A DNA stretch of 64,000 nt. It comes from Guptibacillus hwajinpoensis. GTDB lineage: Bacteria; Bacillota; Bacilli; Bacillales; Guptibacillaceae. The notes beneath the pieces are model-generated. The model did not search any database. It had not been told where the DNA came from and saw only the letters and a program-made list of their open reading frames with translations. The DNA lies in the NCBI RefSeq assembly GCF_001039475.1, contig NZ_LELK01000001.1, positions 1,025,734 to 1,089,733 of the forward strand, read 5' to 3'. Below, one piece after another: positions 46,617 to 56,886 of this stretch. Numbering within the stretch: position 1 is the first letter of the stretch; every line of letters starts with the position of its first letter. Both the position numbers and the translations under genes were made by a program.

Positions 46617-47504
46617 TTAGTACCTCCGTTTTTGGTCCTTAATCTCTTGAAAGAAAGAAGAATAGTGATCGTAGCGGTAAGCTTTGATTTCTTCGCTTTC
46701 AACCGCGTCTTTCACAGCACATCCTGGCTCAGCTTGATGAGTACACGCTCTAAATTTGCACTCATTGCTTTTATCTCTAATCTCAGGAAAGTAAAGCCAC
46801 AAATCATCCGCTTCAATGCCTCTGAAGTCTAAAGAACTAAATCCAGGTGTATCAGCGACAAGGCCTGATCCAAACGGAATAAGCTCAACGTGACGCGTAG
46901 TATGTTTACCTCGCCCAAGATGTGTTGAGATATCACTCGTATCAAGATCCAGTTCTGGTTTAATTGCATTCAATAGAGAAGACTTACCAACGCCAGACTG
47001 ACCTGCAAACACGGTAACTTTCTCCTGAAAATGAGGCTCTATTTCAGACACGCCTGATAGACTTTGGGCAGAAGAAACAAGTACATCATATCCGATGTCT
47101 CTATAGTTCTCTGCATAAGCAAGAATTTCATTTTCTTCTGACTCTGAAACAAGATCAATTTTTGAGATGCAAATAATCGCCTTAATATCACTTGCTTCAA
47201 TATGCACAAGGAATTTATCAAGAAGCTGTGTATTGAAAGTAGGCTGTGTGGCTGAGAAAACTAGAAAAGCCTGATCGACATTCGCTATAGGAGGACGAAC
47301 TAATTCATTTTCTCGTTCATTCACCTCAAGAATATATCCATCTGTCTTGTTTTCTGCTTCATACACAACAAAATCTCCAACAAGTGGGGTGATTTTCCTT
47401 TTACGGAAATTCCCTCTTCCCCTGCACTGATAAATTTCTTTATTCGCTTCATCCTGCACGTAGTAAAAGCCGCTTAATGCTTTAATAATTCTTCCATCTG
47501 CCAT
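46617..47504 (-). CDS. rsgA: ribosome small subunit-dependent GTPase RsgA (CpgA)
   Basis: GTPase that checks late 30S maturation. The N-terminal OB fold (GRIIKALSGFYYVQD) is followed by a circularly permuted G domain: ICISKIDLVSE (G4), FAGQSGVGKSSLLNAI (G1) and VADTPGFSSLD (G3). A zinc finger has C-x5-C-x-H-x5-C in CKFRACTHQAEPGC. The ATG at 47504 is chosen because AAGGAG lies six bases upstream, giving 295 residues. In B. subtilis its activity is tuned by PrkC, the neighbouring gene. Confidence 0.96.
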   Translation of the reverse strand: MADGRIIKALSGFYYVQDEANKEIYQCRGRGNFRKRKITPLVGDFVVYEAENKTDGYILEVNERENELVRPPIANVDQAFLVFSATQPTFNTQLLDKFLVHIEASDIKAIICISKIDLVSESEENEILAYAENYRDIGYDVLVSSAQSLSGVSEIEPHFQEKVTVFAGQSGVGKSSLLNAIKPELDLDTSDISTHLGRGKHTTRHVELIPFGSGLVADTPGFSSLDFRGIEADDLWLYFPEIRDKSNECKFRACTHQAEPGCAVKDAVESEEIKAYRYDHYSSFFQEIKDQKRRY

Positions 47505-47514
47505 GTAGGACTCC

Positions 47515-49584
47515 TTACTCGTTTTTTCCGTATTTTTGTTTAGCTTGATCATACGTTATTGTTTTCGAATTCTCTTTTTTCTCTTCGCCATCAACAAGAA
47601 CTTTATAAGATGCTTCTTCACCTGGATAAATCGTTAAATCAAAATTAAATTCTTTTGTTTCTGTGATTTTCTCCGAAATTTCTTCACCTTTTGTTGTTGA
47701 ATCTGTATATAAAATTTCAATTAGATGCTCTTCGCCCTCTTTCACATCAAACGTGAATGAGTTAGGGACTATAATTGCCTGATCTTCTGGAGACGGCTCA
47801 GGTTCTGGCTTTGGATCTGGATCATTCTCTGGGTCAGGGTCAGGCTCAGATTCTGGCTCGGGTTCTGGCTCGGGTTCAGGTTCAGGTTCAGGTTCAGGTT
47901 CGGGCTCTTTCCCTTTGGAAAGAGTTAGCCTAATTTCGTCACCTTCATCAACCTCTGCTGCTGCACCAGGGAATTGATTCATAACACTTCCTTCATCGAT
48001 TGAATCACTATATTCAGCCTCTTCGTATACAATCGTTAAACTTTTCTTACTAGCATAAGCCTCAGCTTCTTCTTTGGTCCAACCTGTTATATCTTGCATA
48101 AGAGCAGGTTCTGGTCCAAGGCTATACCAGATAATAATGCGATCTTCGGTAGGAAGAACCATTTTGCCTGCTTCAGGGTTTTGATCGTAAATTTCACCTA
48201 CAGGTTCGTCGCGATACTCGTCTTCAAACTTCACATTCGTAAAACCTTGTTTCTCTAACAGTGCTTCCACTTCGTCTTTTGATTTACCAATGTAGTCTTC
48301 AAGCTCTGTCTTTTCAGCACCCATACTAACGTAGAGGGTTATTGTACTATTTTCTTTCACCATAATACCTGTACCAGGATCTTGACTGATCACGTCATCT
48401 TCCTCTACCTCATCGTCAAATTGCTCTTCTTTCTTTACATCGAGCTTCTCTTGGATGAGCGTCGTTCTTGCTTCTTCGTATGACAAACCGGTAACGTCTG
48501 GTACTTCAACATCACTAACATAGAATAAACCTGGCATAAAGATGAAGGCTAAGGCACCAGCTCCACCAAGAAGCAGTAGAATTAAAAATACGATCGCTGT
48601 TATTTTTCCAGCTTTCTTTTTCTTTTTCTCTGGCTCAACTTCTTGCTTCTGAACGGGTCCCATCGGTTTTACTTCTTGTGTTTTTTCGGAGCGATTAGAG
48701 ACTACAGGAGCTAGAATTTTGGTCTCTTCATCTTCCGTTGACTCTATGGGCTTATCATAAACCTTCGTTGGATCAAGCGCCAATTCCAGTGCGTCAAATA
48801 ATTCTTGTGCACTTTGAAAACGCTGGGAGGGTTCTTTCGCCATTGCTTTCAAAATGATGTTCTCAATGTTTCTAGGTAGTGACGTATTAATTAAACTTGG
48901 TTTAGGGAATCGATCTTGCAAATGTTTAAGAGCGACAGATACTGGAGAATCACCCGAGAAAGGAAGTACCCCTGTGACCATTTCATAGAAACAAACCCCA
49001 AGAGAATAAATATCAGATCGCTCGTTAGCCAATCCCCCACGTGCCTGTTCAGGTGAAAAATAATGGACAGAGCCAAGCACGGAGTTCGTATGAGTGATTG
49101 TAGCTGACGTCATAGCGATTGCGATACCAAAGTCCGTTACTTTCGCTTCCCCATATTCATCAATCAATATATTATGAGGTTTAATGTCTCTGTGTATGAT
49201 GTGATTTTCATGAGCATGGTCAATAGCAGAAGTCATCTGTTTCATAATATCTACAGCTTCTTCTATAGGTAATGCACCGCGGTCACGGACTTTCTGCTTA
49301 AGGGTAGCTCCCTCAACATACTCCATTACGATATAGTAAATGTCTTCTTCTTCTCCAACATCATAAATAGAAACGATATTTGGGTGAGCTAAACTTGTTG
49401 CAGACTCTGCTTCCCTACGAAACCGTTTAATGAAATCATTGTCTTGAGAGAACTCAGGGCGAAGCAACTTAACAGCTACAGTACGATCAAGGATTAGATC
49501 AGTAGCTTTATACACAATCGCCATGCCACCGTCACCAATAATTTCTAGTAGTTTGTAACGTCCATTTATGTGCTTTCCTAACAT
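47515..49584 (-). CDS. prkC: PASTA-type Ser/Thr protein kinase PrkC
   Basis: Membrane kinase sensing muropeptides, which triggers germination and tunes cell-wall metabolism. The cytoplasmic kinase domain (about 11-270) has [13 protein letters not shown], Lys39 in [16 protein letters not shown] with catalytic Asp133, and DFG at 151-153. The activation loop is rich in Thr (about 157-172). A transmembrane helix (about 328-350) is followed by three PASTA repeats (about 356-421, 424-490 and 492-558). A Glu/Asp-Pro repeat linker (559-601) leads to a C-terminal beta-rich domain (602-689). 689 residues, some 40 longer than B. subtilis PrkC (recalled), largely the linker. It overlaps prpC by one base. 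Confidence 0.95.
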   Translation of the reverse strand: MLGKHINGRYKLLEIIGDGGMAIVYKATDLILDRTVAVKLLRPEFSQDNDFIKRFRREAESATSLAHPNIVSIYDVGEEEDIYYIVMEYVEGATLKQKVRDRGALPIEEAVDIMKQMTSAIDHAHENHIIHRDIKPHNILIDEYGEAKVTDFGIAIAMTSATITHTNSVLGSVHYFSPEQARGGLANERSDIYSLGVCFYEMVTGVLPFSGDSPVSVALKHLQDRFPKPSLINTSLPRNIENIILKAMAKEPSQRFQSAQELFDALELALDPTKVYDKPIESTEDEETKILAPVVSNRSEKTQEVKPMGPVQKQEVEPEKKKKKAGKITAIVFLILLLLGGAGALAFIFMPGLFYVSDVEVPDVTGLSYEEARTTLIQEKLDVKKEEQFDDEVEEDDVISQDPGTGIMVKENSTITLYVSMGAEKTELEDYIGKSKDEVEALLEKQGFTNVKFEDEYRDEPVGEIYDQNPEAGKMVLPTEDRIIIWYSLGPEPALMQDITGWTKEEAEAYASKKSLTIVYEEAEYSDSIDEGSVMNQFPGAAAEVDEGDEIRLTLSKGKEPEPEPEPEPEPEPEPEPESEPDPDPENDPDPKPEPEPSPEDQAIIVPNSFTFDVKEGEEHLIEILYTDSTTKGEEISEKITETKEFNFDLTIYPGEEASYKVLVDGEEKKENSKTITYDQAKQKYGKNE
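47782..47910 (-). repeat. low-complexity Glu-Pro / Asp-Pro codon repeat inside prkC
   Basis: A run of six-base units on the minus strand (GAACCT, GAGCCC, GATCCA type) encodes residues 559-601 as alternating Glu/Asp and Pro. Copy number in such tracts can change by slippage. Confidence 0.85.
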
Positions 49585-50336
49585 TAGACTTCACTTCCTG
49601 AAGAAGGTGAGTTCTCAACAATAGCTGCAGTGATATTATCTTCTCCGCCTGCCTCATTTGCTAAACGAATAAGTTTAGCTACCTTCTCCTTTAGCAATTG
49701 ATTTGAATTCAACACATCTTGAAGCTCTGTATCTGACACTTTATTCGTTAAACCATCTGAACAAAAGAGTGCTACATCTTGTTCATCCCATTCAAACGTA
49801 TGAACATCAACCTTCACATTCATATCCGTCCCAAGTGCGCGAAGTAACACATTTTTTCTTGGATGGTCTTCTGCTTCTTCTTCTGAAAGCTGCCCATTTT
49901 TGACCAGTTCGTTTACAAGAGAGTGATCACTTGTTTTTTGAGAAAGACCATCATGTCCAATCAAGTACGCACGGCTATCTCCGACATGCGCAATTGTAAT
50001 AAACTCATTGGTACATACTGCCGCTACAATCGTCGTACCCATTCCGGCATACTGCGGTTTCTCTTTTGACAAAGATAGAATCGTCTCATTTGCTTGTTGG
50101 ATGGTATGTAGGAGCCATGCTTCCGCTCTTCCCGGTCGAAAGCCAGCTTCTTCTTCTTTCCAGCTAAGTTGAAGCGATTCAACAGCCAGCGCACTAGCAA
50201 CATCACCAGCTTTATGGCCACCCATTCCGTCCGCTACAACAACTAGATATTCTCCCAGGCTATTCTTCACTGCATTCGTACTGTCTTCATTGTATGCCCT
50301 TACTTGTCCCTGGTCTGTCAATGTTACAGCTTGCAT
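49584..50336 (-). CDS. prpC: PP2C-family protein Ser/Thr phosphatase PrpC (Stp)
   Basis: Reverses PrkC phosphorylation. Metal-binding PPM motifs include [46 protein letters not shown] and [13 protein letters not shown]. At 250 residues it is the usual size. ATG at 50336 with GGGGTG five bases upstream. Its stop overlaps the prkC start by one base, so kinase and phosphatase are made together. In B. subtilis rlmN precedes it; here rlmN is absent. Confidence 0.96.
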   Translation of the reverse strand: MQAVTLTDQGQVRAYNEDSTNAVKNSLGEYLVVVADGMGGHKAGDVASALAVESLQLSWKEEEAGFRPGRAEAWLLHTIQQANETILSLSKEKPQYAGMGTTIVAAVCTNEFITIAHVGDSRAYLIGHDGLSQKTSDHSLVNELVKNGQLSEEEAEDHPRKNVLLRALGTDMNVKVDVHTFEWDEQDVALFCSDGLTNKVSDTELQDVLNSNQLLKEKVAKLIRLANEAGGEDNITAAIVENSPSSGSEV

Positions 50337-50371
50337 GTGGTCACCCCGTCTCCTCTACAATAATGACGCGG

Positions 50372-50395
50372 CGAAAATTGCTTCCTATGAAGCAA
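50372..50395 (-). terminator. hairpin upstream of prpC, possible terminator of the rsmB transcript
   Basis: Perfect seven-base-pair stem (TTGCTTC 50378-50384, GAAGCAA 50389-50395, loop four) followed on the minus strand by four T residues. It lies between rsmB and prpC. Confidence 0.5.
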
Positions 50396-50421
50396 CCCGC
50401 CAGCGCCGGTTATTTATTCTT

Positions 50422-50513
50422 GGCTATTTTCTAAAAGTTGCTTTTGGAAGGGGCCATATAGTAAAGCCACACTTCAGAGCGGAATCAACCGCTACAATCT
50501 CTTCGTAATAGCC
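50422..50513 (+). repeat. MITE-like interspersed element, minimal copy (C)
   Basis: A 92-base remnant opens with GGCTATTTTCTAAAAGTTGC, the same terminal repeat as the elements at 21714 and 25925. It carries CCACACTTC and GCGGAATCAAC segments seen in the 25791-25925 copy. It closes with an imperfect inverted terminal repeat ending exactly at the rsmB stop codon. The GC-rich core is missing. Confidence 0.65.
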
Positions 50514-51848
50514 CTATTTTTTAACTAAGCATGCAATATAAAAGCCATCTGTACCAAAGTAATGTGGAAGAAGTTGAAGCTCTCCACCATCACAATACTC
50601 TGCTACCTTATCAGGCAATCGATTAATAAGCGTCTCATCTAGCTTAAATTCCGGGTGGTCTGCCAGGAATTGTTTTACCACTTCTTGGTTTTCCGCCTCT
50701 TCTATTGTACACGTACTGTAAACCAATTTTCCACCTGGTTTTACAAGACTTGCCTGAGCTTCAAGAATTCCTTTTTGTACACTCGTGATGCGATTGATAT
50801 CTTCCTCTTGCTTCGACCATTTAATATCAGGTTTTCTTCGAAGAACACCGAATCCTGTACACGGTGCATCTACAAGAATACGATCAAAGGATTTTGCTTT
50901 AAACCTCTCTGCTACGTTTCTGCTGTCGAGCGTCTCTGCTTCGATTGCACGTAAATTAAGACGTTGTGCTTGTTTCTTAATTAACTTCACTTTATGTGCA
51001 TGAAGATCAAGGGAATTTACATGTCCAGATCCGTTTAATCGTTCTGCAATATGAGTTGACTTCCCACCAGGAGCTGCACAAGCATCGAGAACTTTCTGTC
51101 CTGGCTCAATACCGAGCGCTCTTGCTACAAGCATGGAACTTTCATCTTGAATCGTTAAATCACCGCGCTTGTAAACGCTTGTTTCTAGTAGTTTCCCTTC
51201 AAGGACTTTAATTGCGTCCTCTGAAAGGCTACCTGGGACAGCTTGTACGCCTTCTTTTTCTAAATCGGTCATAACTTGATCAATAGATGTTTTGGATACA
51301 TTTACTCGTGCTGTCACATATGGAGCTAGAAGATTCTCATCACACATTGCTTCTGTTGCTTCGACACCGAGCTGATCAATCCAACGCTTCACAAGCCAAA
51401 GTGGATGACTTTTAGCGATTGAGATACGCTCAGCAACGTCTTCAATTTCCTCAGGATTTCTAAGTCCTTTTCGTTGGGTGTTGCGAAGAACCCCATTCAC
51501 CATTCCACTAACGCCTTTATGACCACGCTTTTTAGCGATTTCGACAGCTTCATGAATAATTGCACGATCAGGTACACGATCCAGATAGATCATTTGGTAA
51601 AGAGATAATTGTAAAAGAGAGATCACCCACGTTTGAATTCGTTTCCTATTTGCAAGGAAATCGTCAAGGTAGAAATCGAGCGTCTGCTTCCTTTGTATCG
51701 TACCGTACACAATTTCAGTTAATAGACCAGTATCCTTTCGGCTAAGCTGGTGCTTCTTAATCGTTTCATTTAATAAAAGGTTACTATAAGCCTGATTTTT
51801 ATTAATCTTTTCAATTACATCAAGTGCTGCTTCTCTTACATTTGCCAT
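50514..51848 (-). CDS. rsmB: 16S rRNA m5C967 methyltransferase RsmB
   Basis: Methylates C967 of 16S rRNA using SAM. The N-terminal NusB-like domain (about 1-130) begins MANVREAALDVIEKIN. The catalytic domain has DACAAPGGKSTHIAERL, DAPCTGFGVLRRKPDIKW and the nucleophile Cys in VYSTCTIEEAENQEVV. The ATG at 51848 lies one base after the fmt stop, giving 444 residues; an in-frame ATG at 51869 would add seven residues inside fmt. Coupled with fmt. Followed by an inserted repeat remnant, not rlmN. Confidence 0.95.
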   Translation of the reverse strand: MANVREAALDVIEKINKNQAYSNLLLNETIKKHQLSRKDTGLLTEIVYGTIQRKQTLDFYLDDFLANRKRIQTWVISLLQLSLYQMIYLDRVPDRAIIHEAVEIAKKRGHKGVSGMVNGVLRNTQRKGLRNPEEIEDVAERISIAKSHPLWLVKRWIDQLGVEATEAMCDENLLAPYVTARVNVSKTSIDQVMTDLEKEGVQAVPGSLSEDAIKVLEGKLLETSVYKRGDLTIQDESSMLVARALGIEPGQKVLDACAAPGGKSTHIAERLNGSGHVNSLDLHAHKVKLIKKQAQRLNLRAIEAETLDSRNVAERFKAKSFDRILVDAPCTGFGVLRRKPDIKWSKQEEDINRITSVQKGILEAQASLVKPGGKLVYSTCTIEEAENQEVVKQFLADHPEFKLDETLINRLPDKVAEYCDGGELQLLPHYFGTDGFYIACLVKK

Positions 51849-51849
51849 T

Positions 51850-52788
51850 TTATTCACCAAATCTTTCATTTTTCTCGAATGTACGCCCTTGTAAATACTG
51901 AGCGGATGTCATGCGTTTCTTTCCAGCTGGTTGGATATCAGTCAGTTTAATTGCAGTTGAGTTTCCAGTAGCTACAACAGGACCGTCAGAATCTGTGTAT
52001 AGAACCGTTCCTGGCTCTGCATCTGATGTACTCTCGATTTTTTCACCCCACCAGATCTTCATGACCTTGCCTTCATAATGAGTGAAAGCAACTGGCCACG
52101 GATGTAACCCACGAATATGGTTGTAGATTTCTTCGCCAGATTTTGCCCAATCAATTTTCTCTTGCTCACGCTTAATATTCGGGGCGAAAGTTGCTTCTGA
52201 ATCATTTTGCTTCACCGGACTAATGTCACCATTTAATAGTTTAGGAAGCGTATCTTTCAGTAATTCAGAGCCTGATACACTTAATTTATCATGTAGGCTA
52301 CCTGTATTGTCACGCTCCTCAATTGGAACAACGGATTGCGTTAAAATGTCACCTGCATCTAACTTTTCTACCATATACATAATGGTAATACCCGTTTCTT
52401 TCTTTCCTTGCAGAATGGAATAATGAACTGGCGCTCCACCTCGTAGTTCAGGTAAAAGTGATGCATGGACATTAATACACCCATGTTTAGGCGCATCAAG
52501 CAGCTGTTTCGGAAGGATTTGTCCAAAAGCTGCGGTAACAATTAAGTCAGGCTGTAAATCCAGGATAGGCTGGAGCTGCTCACTGTCTTTTACTTTCTCA
52601 GGTTGCAAAACAGGTAGACCGAGCCTTTCTGCTGCAACTTTAACTGGAGGAGGTGTCATTACTCTCTTTCTACCTTTTGGTCGATCAGGCTGTGTGACAA
52701 CGCCGACAATCGAGTATCCTTCTTCAACTAGCATATCAAGTACAGGAACAGAGAAATCTGGCGTTCCCATAAATACAATCTTCGTCAT
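51850..52788 (-). CDS. fmt: methionyl-tRNA formyltransferase
   Basis: Formylates the initiator methionyl-tRNA using 10-formyl-tetrahydrofolate. It begins [20 protein letters not shown]. The catalytic region has [32 protein letters not shown] and DAGDILTQ. The C-terminal tRNA-binding domain starts near residue 205. 312 residues. Lies two bases after def; the pair is the standard formylation/deformylation operon. Confidence 0.97.
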   Translation of the reverse strand: MTKIVFMGTPDFSVPVLDMLVEEGYSIVGVVTQPDRPKGRKRVMTPPPVKVAAERLGLPVLQPEKVKDSEQLQPILDLQPDLIVTAAFGQILPKQLLDAPKHGCINVHASLLPELRGGAPVHYSILQGKKETGITIMYMVEKLDAGDILTQSVVPIEERDNTGSLHDKLSVSGSELLKDTLPKLLNGDISPVKQNDSEATFAPNIKREQEKIDWAKSGEEIYNHIRGLHPWPVAFTHYEGKVMKIWWGEKIESTSDAEPGTVLYTDSDGPVVATGNSTAIKLTDIQPAGKKRMTSAQYLQGRTFEKNERFGE

Positions 52789-52790
52789 AC

Positions 52791-53261
52791 TTATTCTTCA
52801 GCTCCCTCTGGATCGATGTAGCGAATGACTTTCTCAGTGAAAAGAACGCCATGCAAATGATCGATTTCATGTTGGATGGCTCTTGCAAAGAACCCTTCCG
52901 CTTTTAACTTAAACTCTTTACCAAAGCGATTATGAGCTTTCAGAGTGATTCGAAACGGACGCTCTACCTCACCAAACAATCCAGGAAAACTAAGGCAACC
53001 TTCTAGATCAACTTCTTTACCTGACGACTTTATTACTTCAGGGTTAATTAATTCCAGTGCTTCTTCTTCTCGTGTATCCACGACAGCAATTTGTTGATCA
53101 ATGCCAATTTGTGGCGCAGCAAGCCCTACTCCTTCTGCGTCATACATCGTTTCAAACATATCATCAAGCAGTGCATGTAGCTCTTTGTCAAACGTATCAA
53201 CGGGCTTACATTTTACTTCAAGCACCTCATTTGGGTGCATTACTATTTCTCTAATGGCCAA
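52791..53261 (-). CDS. def: peptide deformylase
   Basis: Metallo-hydrolase removing the N-formyl group from new proteins. The three signatures are [21 protein letters not shown] and [12 protein letters not shown], with the metal-binding Cys, two His and the catalytic Glu. The start is placed at TTG 53261 ([13 protein letters not shown]), with GGGAG seven bases upstream. This gives 156 residues and an N terminus like B. subtilis Def. The frame is open to a GTG at 53279. Lies between priA and fmt. Confidence 0.93.
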   Translation of the reverse strand: MAIREIVMHPNEVLEVKCKPVDTFDKELHALLDDMFETMYDAEGVGLAAPQIGIDQQIAVVDTREEEALELINPEVIKSSGKEVDLEGCLSFPGLFGEVERPFRITLKAHNRFGKEFKLKAEGFFARAIQHEIDHLHGVLFTEKVIRYIDPEGAEE

Positions 53262-53281
53262 CGTTATTCTCCCTTTCACAC

Positions 53282-55681
53282 TTACATCATCATATAAGGC
53301 TGTGTATCGATTGTCAGCTGCAATCCTCCACGGCTAATGTCTTTTGAATAATGCTTTTGTATTTCTTTAAGATGATCATTTAAATTCGGTTCAGTTTTGT
53401 ATTTTATCATGCATTGATAGCGATATCTATCTTTGATCCTAGGAATTGGAGATGCTACCGGACCTAGCACAACACTTGCATTTGAAAGCTTACTCTTCAA
53501 AAAGCTTGTGATTTTCTCTGTCACATCTACGGTTTTTGTTAATTCTTCATGTGACACGTTTACCATCGCAAGAAAATAAAAAGGCGGATAGCCAAACTGT
53601 TTTCTTGTAACCATCTCTCGCTTGTAAAACGACTGGAAATCGTGATCCGCTGCCATTTCAATACTGTAATGCTCTGGCGTATAAGACTGCACAATAACTT
53701 CACCAGGAAGGATGTGACGACCTGCTCGACCGCTCACCTGTGTAAGAAGCTGAAATGTTTTCTCTGAAGCTCGAAAGTCGGGCAAGTGAAGCATTGCATC
53801 ACCAGCAAGAACTCCTACGAGCGTAACATTTGGGAAATCAAGGCCTTTGGCAATCATCTGTGTACCGAGTAGAATATCAGCCTTTCCTTCTCCAAACTGA
53901 TTTAAAAGCTTCTCATGAGATCCTTTACGCCTGGTTGTGTCAACATCCATTCGAACCACGCGTGCTTCTGGCAATATTTTCGTTAACTCTTCTTCCACAC
54001 GCTGTGTTCCCGTACCGAAGAAACGAATATGCTCGCTTTCACATTCAGGACATTGACTCGGGAATCGTTCTTCATGTCCACAATAGTGACATCGCATTGT
54101 GCCGTTCATCTTATGGTACGTTAAACTAATATCGCAATGAGGGCATTCAACAACAAACCCACAATCGCGACACATAACGAACGTAGAATATCCCCGTCTA
54201 TTTAAAAAGAGCACCGTTTGTTCTTTCTTCTCGAGTCGTACCTTCAGTTTATCGTACAGTTCATTTGAAAACATTGATCGATTTCCTGACCGGAGTTCTT
54301 CTCTCATATCAACAATCGAGACTTCCGGCATCGCCTGCTTGTTAACGCGTTCGAGTAGTTCGATCAGAGTATAAACCCCTTTAGAGGCTCTCGCATACGA
54401 TTCTAGTGACGGAGTTGCACTACCTAAAACGACCGGACATTGGTAATGTTCACCCCTTTTGATAGCAACGTCTCTTGCATGGTAACGAGGATTCTCCTCT
54501 TGTTTATAGCTACTTTCATGTTCTTCATCAATTATGATAATACCAAGATTCGTAAATGGAGCAAAAACAGCAGACCGCGCCCCAACGACTACTTTTACTT
54601 CTTTACGATGAATTTTACGCCACTCATCGTACTTTTCACCTCGTGACAATCCACTGTGAAGGACAGCAACTTCTGACCCAAACCTACTTTTAAACCTGGT
54701 CACCATTTGAGGTGTTAATGAGATTTCTGGAACAAGGACAATGGCTTCCTTTCCTTGCTCGAGAACGCGATGAATTGATTGTAGATAAATCTCCGTCTTG
54801 CCACTTCCTGTTACTCCATGAATAAGGAACGTTCCATGTTGACGATTCTCAAGGCTTTCTAGGATAGGAGAAATCGCATTTTTTTGAAGATCTGTCAGTT
54901 CCATTGCTTCTGATGGCTTAAAACTCCGTCCTTTATAAGGATCTCGATAAAGCTCGACTTCTTCTTCTTTCAAAATCGCTTTAGAAACGAGAGATTTAAT
55001 GGTAGAACGCGTTGTATCCAATACATCCATTAGCTCTTTATAGGAAATAGCTCCATCGTTATCGAGAAAAAAGCTAATGATATCCTGCTGTTTCATGGCT
55101 CGGTTCCCCATTTTCTCTTTCTCGTTTCGAAGTTCATCTTTTGTAAGGGCAGCAGAAATGGAGAGAATTGTTTTCGGTGCCGTTTTCTCTTTCACATCAT
55201 ATCGCACTTCAAGCTCGTCATTTTTGATGGCACGATTTAATTCCTTATGGCTAAAATGAGAGAGAAACTCATCCCATTTCAAACCACTATTTTCAATCAT
55301 TCTAACCCATGCTGCCTCATGATTCACTTTATTTCCAAGCACAACCGTTTTCGTCACGTTCGCTTTCATCGCAGCAGGAAGCATGACCTGAAGAGCAGAA
55401 ACGGCATAACATAGTGTTTTTTCTGTTAACCAGAACCCAAGATCCAATAATTCTCTCGTCAAAACCGGGGTAACATCTTTCACTTCACTAATTTCTTTTA
55501 ACTTAGCGTGTTCAGATTCACTCACAACAGAAATAACAAATCCCTGGATTTTTCTCGGTCCAAACGGCACAACAACACGCATACCAGGTTCTATCATTTC
55601 TTCCCACTCTTTTGGAATTGCATAATCAAACAGGCGATCAGTCTGATTCGCCGGTACGTCGACTATGACTTTTGCAATCAT
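53282..55681 (-). CDS. priA: primosomal protein N' (replication restart helicase PriA)
   Basis: Superfamily 2 helicase that restarts stalled forks. The N-terminal 3'BD begins AKVIVDVPANQTDRLFDYAI. The motor has GVTGSGKTEIYLQS, DEEHESSYKQEENPRYHARDVA and LTQVSGRAGR. Two zinc sites sit in CRDCGFVVECPHC and CHYCGHEERFPSQCPECES. At 799 residues it matches B. subtilis PriA. The ATG at 55681 overlaps the coaBC stop (ATGA), so they are coupled. Confidence 0.97.
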   Translation of the reverse strand: MIAKVIVDVPANQTDRLFDYAIPKEWEEMIEPGMRVVVPFGPRKIQGFVISVVSESEHAKLKEISEVKDVTPVLTRELLDLGFWLTEKTLCYAVSALQVMLPAAMKANVTKTVVLGNKVNHEAAWVRMIENSGLKWDEFLSHFSHKELNRAIKNDELEVRYDVKEKTAPKTILSISAALTKDELRNEKEKMGNRAMKQQDIISFFLDNDGAISYKELMDVLDTTRSTIKSLVSKAILKEEEVELYRDPYKGRSFKPSEAMELTDLQKNAISPILESLENRQHGTFLIHGVTGSGKTEIYLQSIHRVLEQGKEAIVLVPEISLTPQMVTRFKSRFGSEVAVLHSGLSRGEKYDEWRKIHRKEVKVVVGARSAVFAPFTNLGIIIIDEEHESSYKQEENPRYHARDVAIKRGEHYQCPVVLGSATPSLESYARASKGVYTLIELLERVNKQAMPEVSIVDMREELRSGNRSMFSNELYDKLKVRLEKKEQTVLFLNRRGYSTFVMCRDCGFVVECPHCDISLTYHKMNGTMRCHYCGHEERFPSQCPECESEHIRFFGTGTQRVEEELTKILPEARVVRMDVDTTRRKGSHEKLLNQFGEGKADILLGTQMIAKGLDFPNVTLVGVLAGDAMLHLPDFRASEKTFQLLTQVSGRAGRHILPGEVIVQSYTPEHYSIEMAADHDFQSFYKREMVTRKQFGYPPFYFLAMVNVSHEELTKTVDVTEKITSFLKSKLSNASVVLGPVASPIPRIKDRYRYQCMIKYKTEPNLNDHLKEIQKHYSKDISRGGLQLTIDTQPYMMM

Positions 55682-56886
55682 GTATGGTTCACGTCCAATC
55701 GTTTCACTTCATCTAAAATGCGATTAGCCGCTTCATGCTTAGACTGAAGCGGAAGTTCAACACGCTCACCGTCTCTTCTCATTAGCGTCATGACATTCGT
55801 ATCTTTATTAAACCCGGCCCCTTCTGCTTTAATGTTATTTGCACATATAAGATCCAGGTTCTTCTTCTCTAGTTTTTTCTTGGCATACTCATCCAACCGC
55901 TCAGATTCAGCAGCAAACCCGACTAGGATTTGATTTGTTTTCATTTGTCCAAGCGTCCACAAAATGTCTTTCGTTCGTTCCATTTCAATCGCCATCGCAT
56001 CGTCAGACTTTTTCATTTTCTCAGTTGCAACTTGAGCAGGACGATAATCAGCTACAGCGGCTGCTTTAATAACAACATCCGCTAAATCCGCCGCTTTAAT
56101 AACCGCTTGGAACATATCATCCGCAGTAACAACGTCAATTCTCTTCACGTTTTCTGGGGTTGGAAGTGATACTGGTCCTGCAATTAACGTAACGTCTGCT
56201 CCTCGTTTGGCTGCCTGTTCAGCTAGCGCAAACCCCATTTTGCCTGATGAGTAATTTGTAAAATAGCGCACTGGATCTACTGCTTCTCGCGTTGGCCCTG
56301 CCGTAATAACAATTTGCTTACCGTCTAAATCGTTCCTATCGCTTGAAAAGTACGTTTCAAGCGTTGAAAGGATATCTTCAGGTTCTGCCATACGCCCTTT
56401 ACCAACGTAGCCGCATGCAAGCAACCCTTCTCCAGGTTCAAGAAAATGACACCCAAATGACCTTAATGTATCCATGTTCTTCTTTACAGCAGGATGGTCA
56501 TACATATGTACATTCATTGCAGGAGCAACCCACACAGGTGCCTCTGTCGCAAGTAAGGTTGTAGACATCATATCATCGGCTATCCCATTCGCTAGCTTAC
56601 CAATCATATTAGCAGTTGCAGGAGCAATTAGAACGAGATCTGCCCAGTCAGCAACATCGATATGAGCAACAGACGATGGCTCTTTCTCTTCAAATGTGTC
56701 TAGGTATACCTCATTTCGAGATAGCGTTTGAAAAGTAAGAGGCGTAACAAATTCAGTTGCCGAATTTGTCATCAACACCTTAACCTCAGCACCCGTTTGA
56801 TATAATTTACTAGTAAGCGCCGCAGCCTTAAAAACAGCAATACCCCCACTCACACACAGCAATATCTTCTTTCCTCTGAGACTCAT
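55678..56886 (-). CDS. coaBC: phosphopantothenoylcysteine decarboxylase / phosphopantothenate-cysteine ligase
   Basis: Bifunctional coenzyme A synthesis enzyme. The N-terminal CoaC flavoprotein half (about 1-190) has LLCVSGGIAVFKAAAL, the catalytic-His region VAHIDVADWADLVLIAPATA, PAMNVHMYDHPAV and ACGYVGKGRMAEP. The C-terminal CoaB half has VITAGPTREAVDPVRYFTN and GKMGFALAEQAAKRG. The ATG at 56886 is chosen over a TTG one codon upstream. 402 residues. A cloverleaf-like repeat lies in its 5' region. Confidence 0.96.
   Translation of the reverse strand: MSLRGKKILLCVSGGIAVFKAAALTSKLYQTGAEVKVLMTNSATEFVTPLTFQTLSRNEVYLDTFEEKEPSSVAHIDVADWADLVLIAPATANMIGKLANGIADDMMSTTLLATEAPVWVAPAMNVHMYDHPAVKKNMDTLRSFGCHFLEPGEGLLACGYVGKGRMAEPEDILSTLETYFSSDRNDLDGKQIVITAGPTREAVDPVRYFTNYSSGKMGFALAEQAAKRGADVTLIAGPVSLPTPENVKRIDVVTADDMFQAVIKAADLADVVIKAAAVADYRPAQVATEKMKKSDDAMAIEMERTKDILWTLGQMKTNQILVGFAAESERLDEYAKKKLEKKNLDLICANNIKAEGAGFNKDTNVMTLMRRDGERVELPLQSKHEAANRILDEVKRLDVNHT

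Noticed and set aside
47782..47910. CRISPR-like or tandem-repeat array
   Set aside because: The six-base periodicity is in frame with prkC and codes for a Glu/Asp-Pro linker; there are no spacers.
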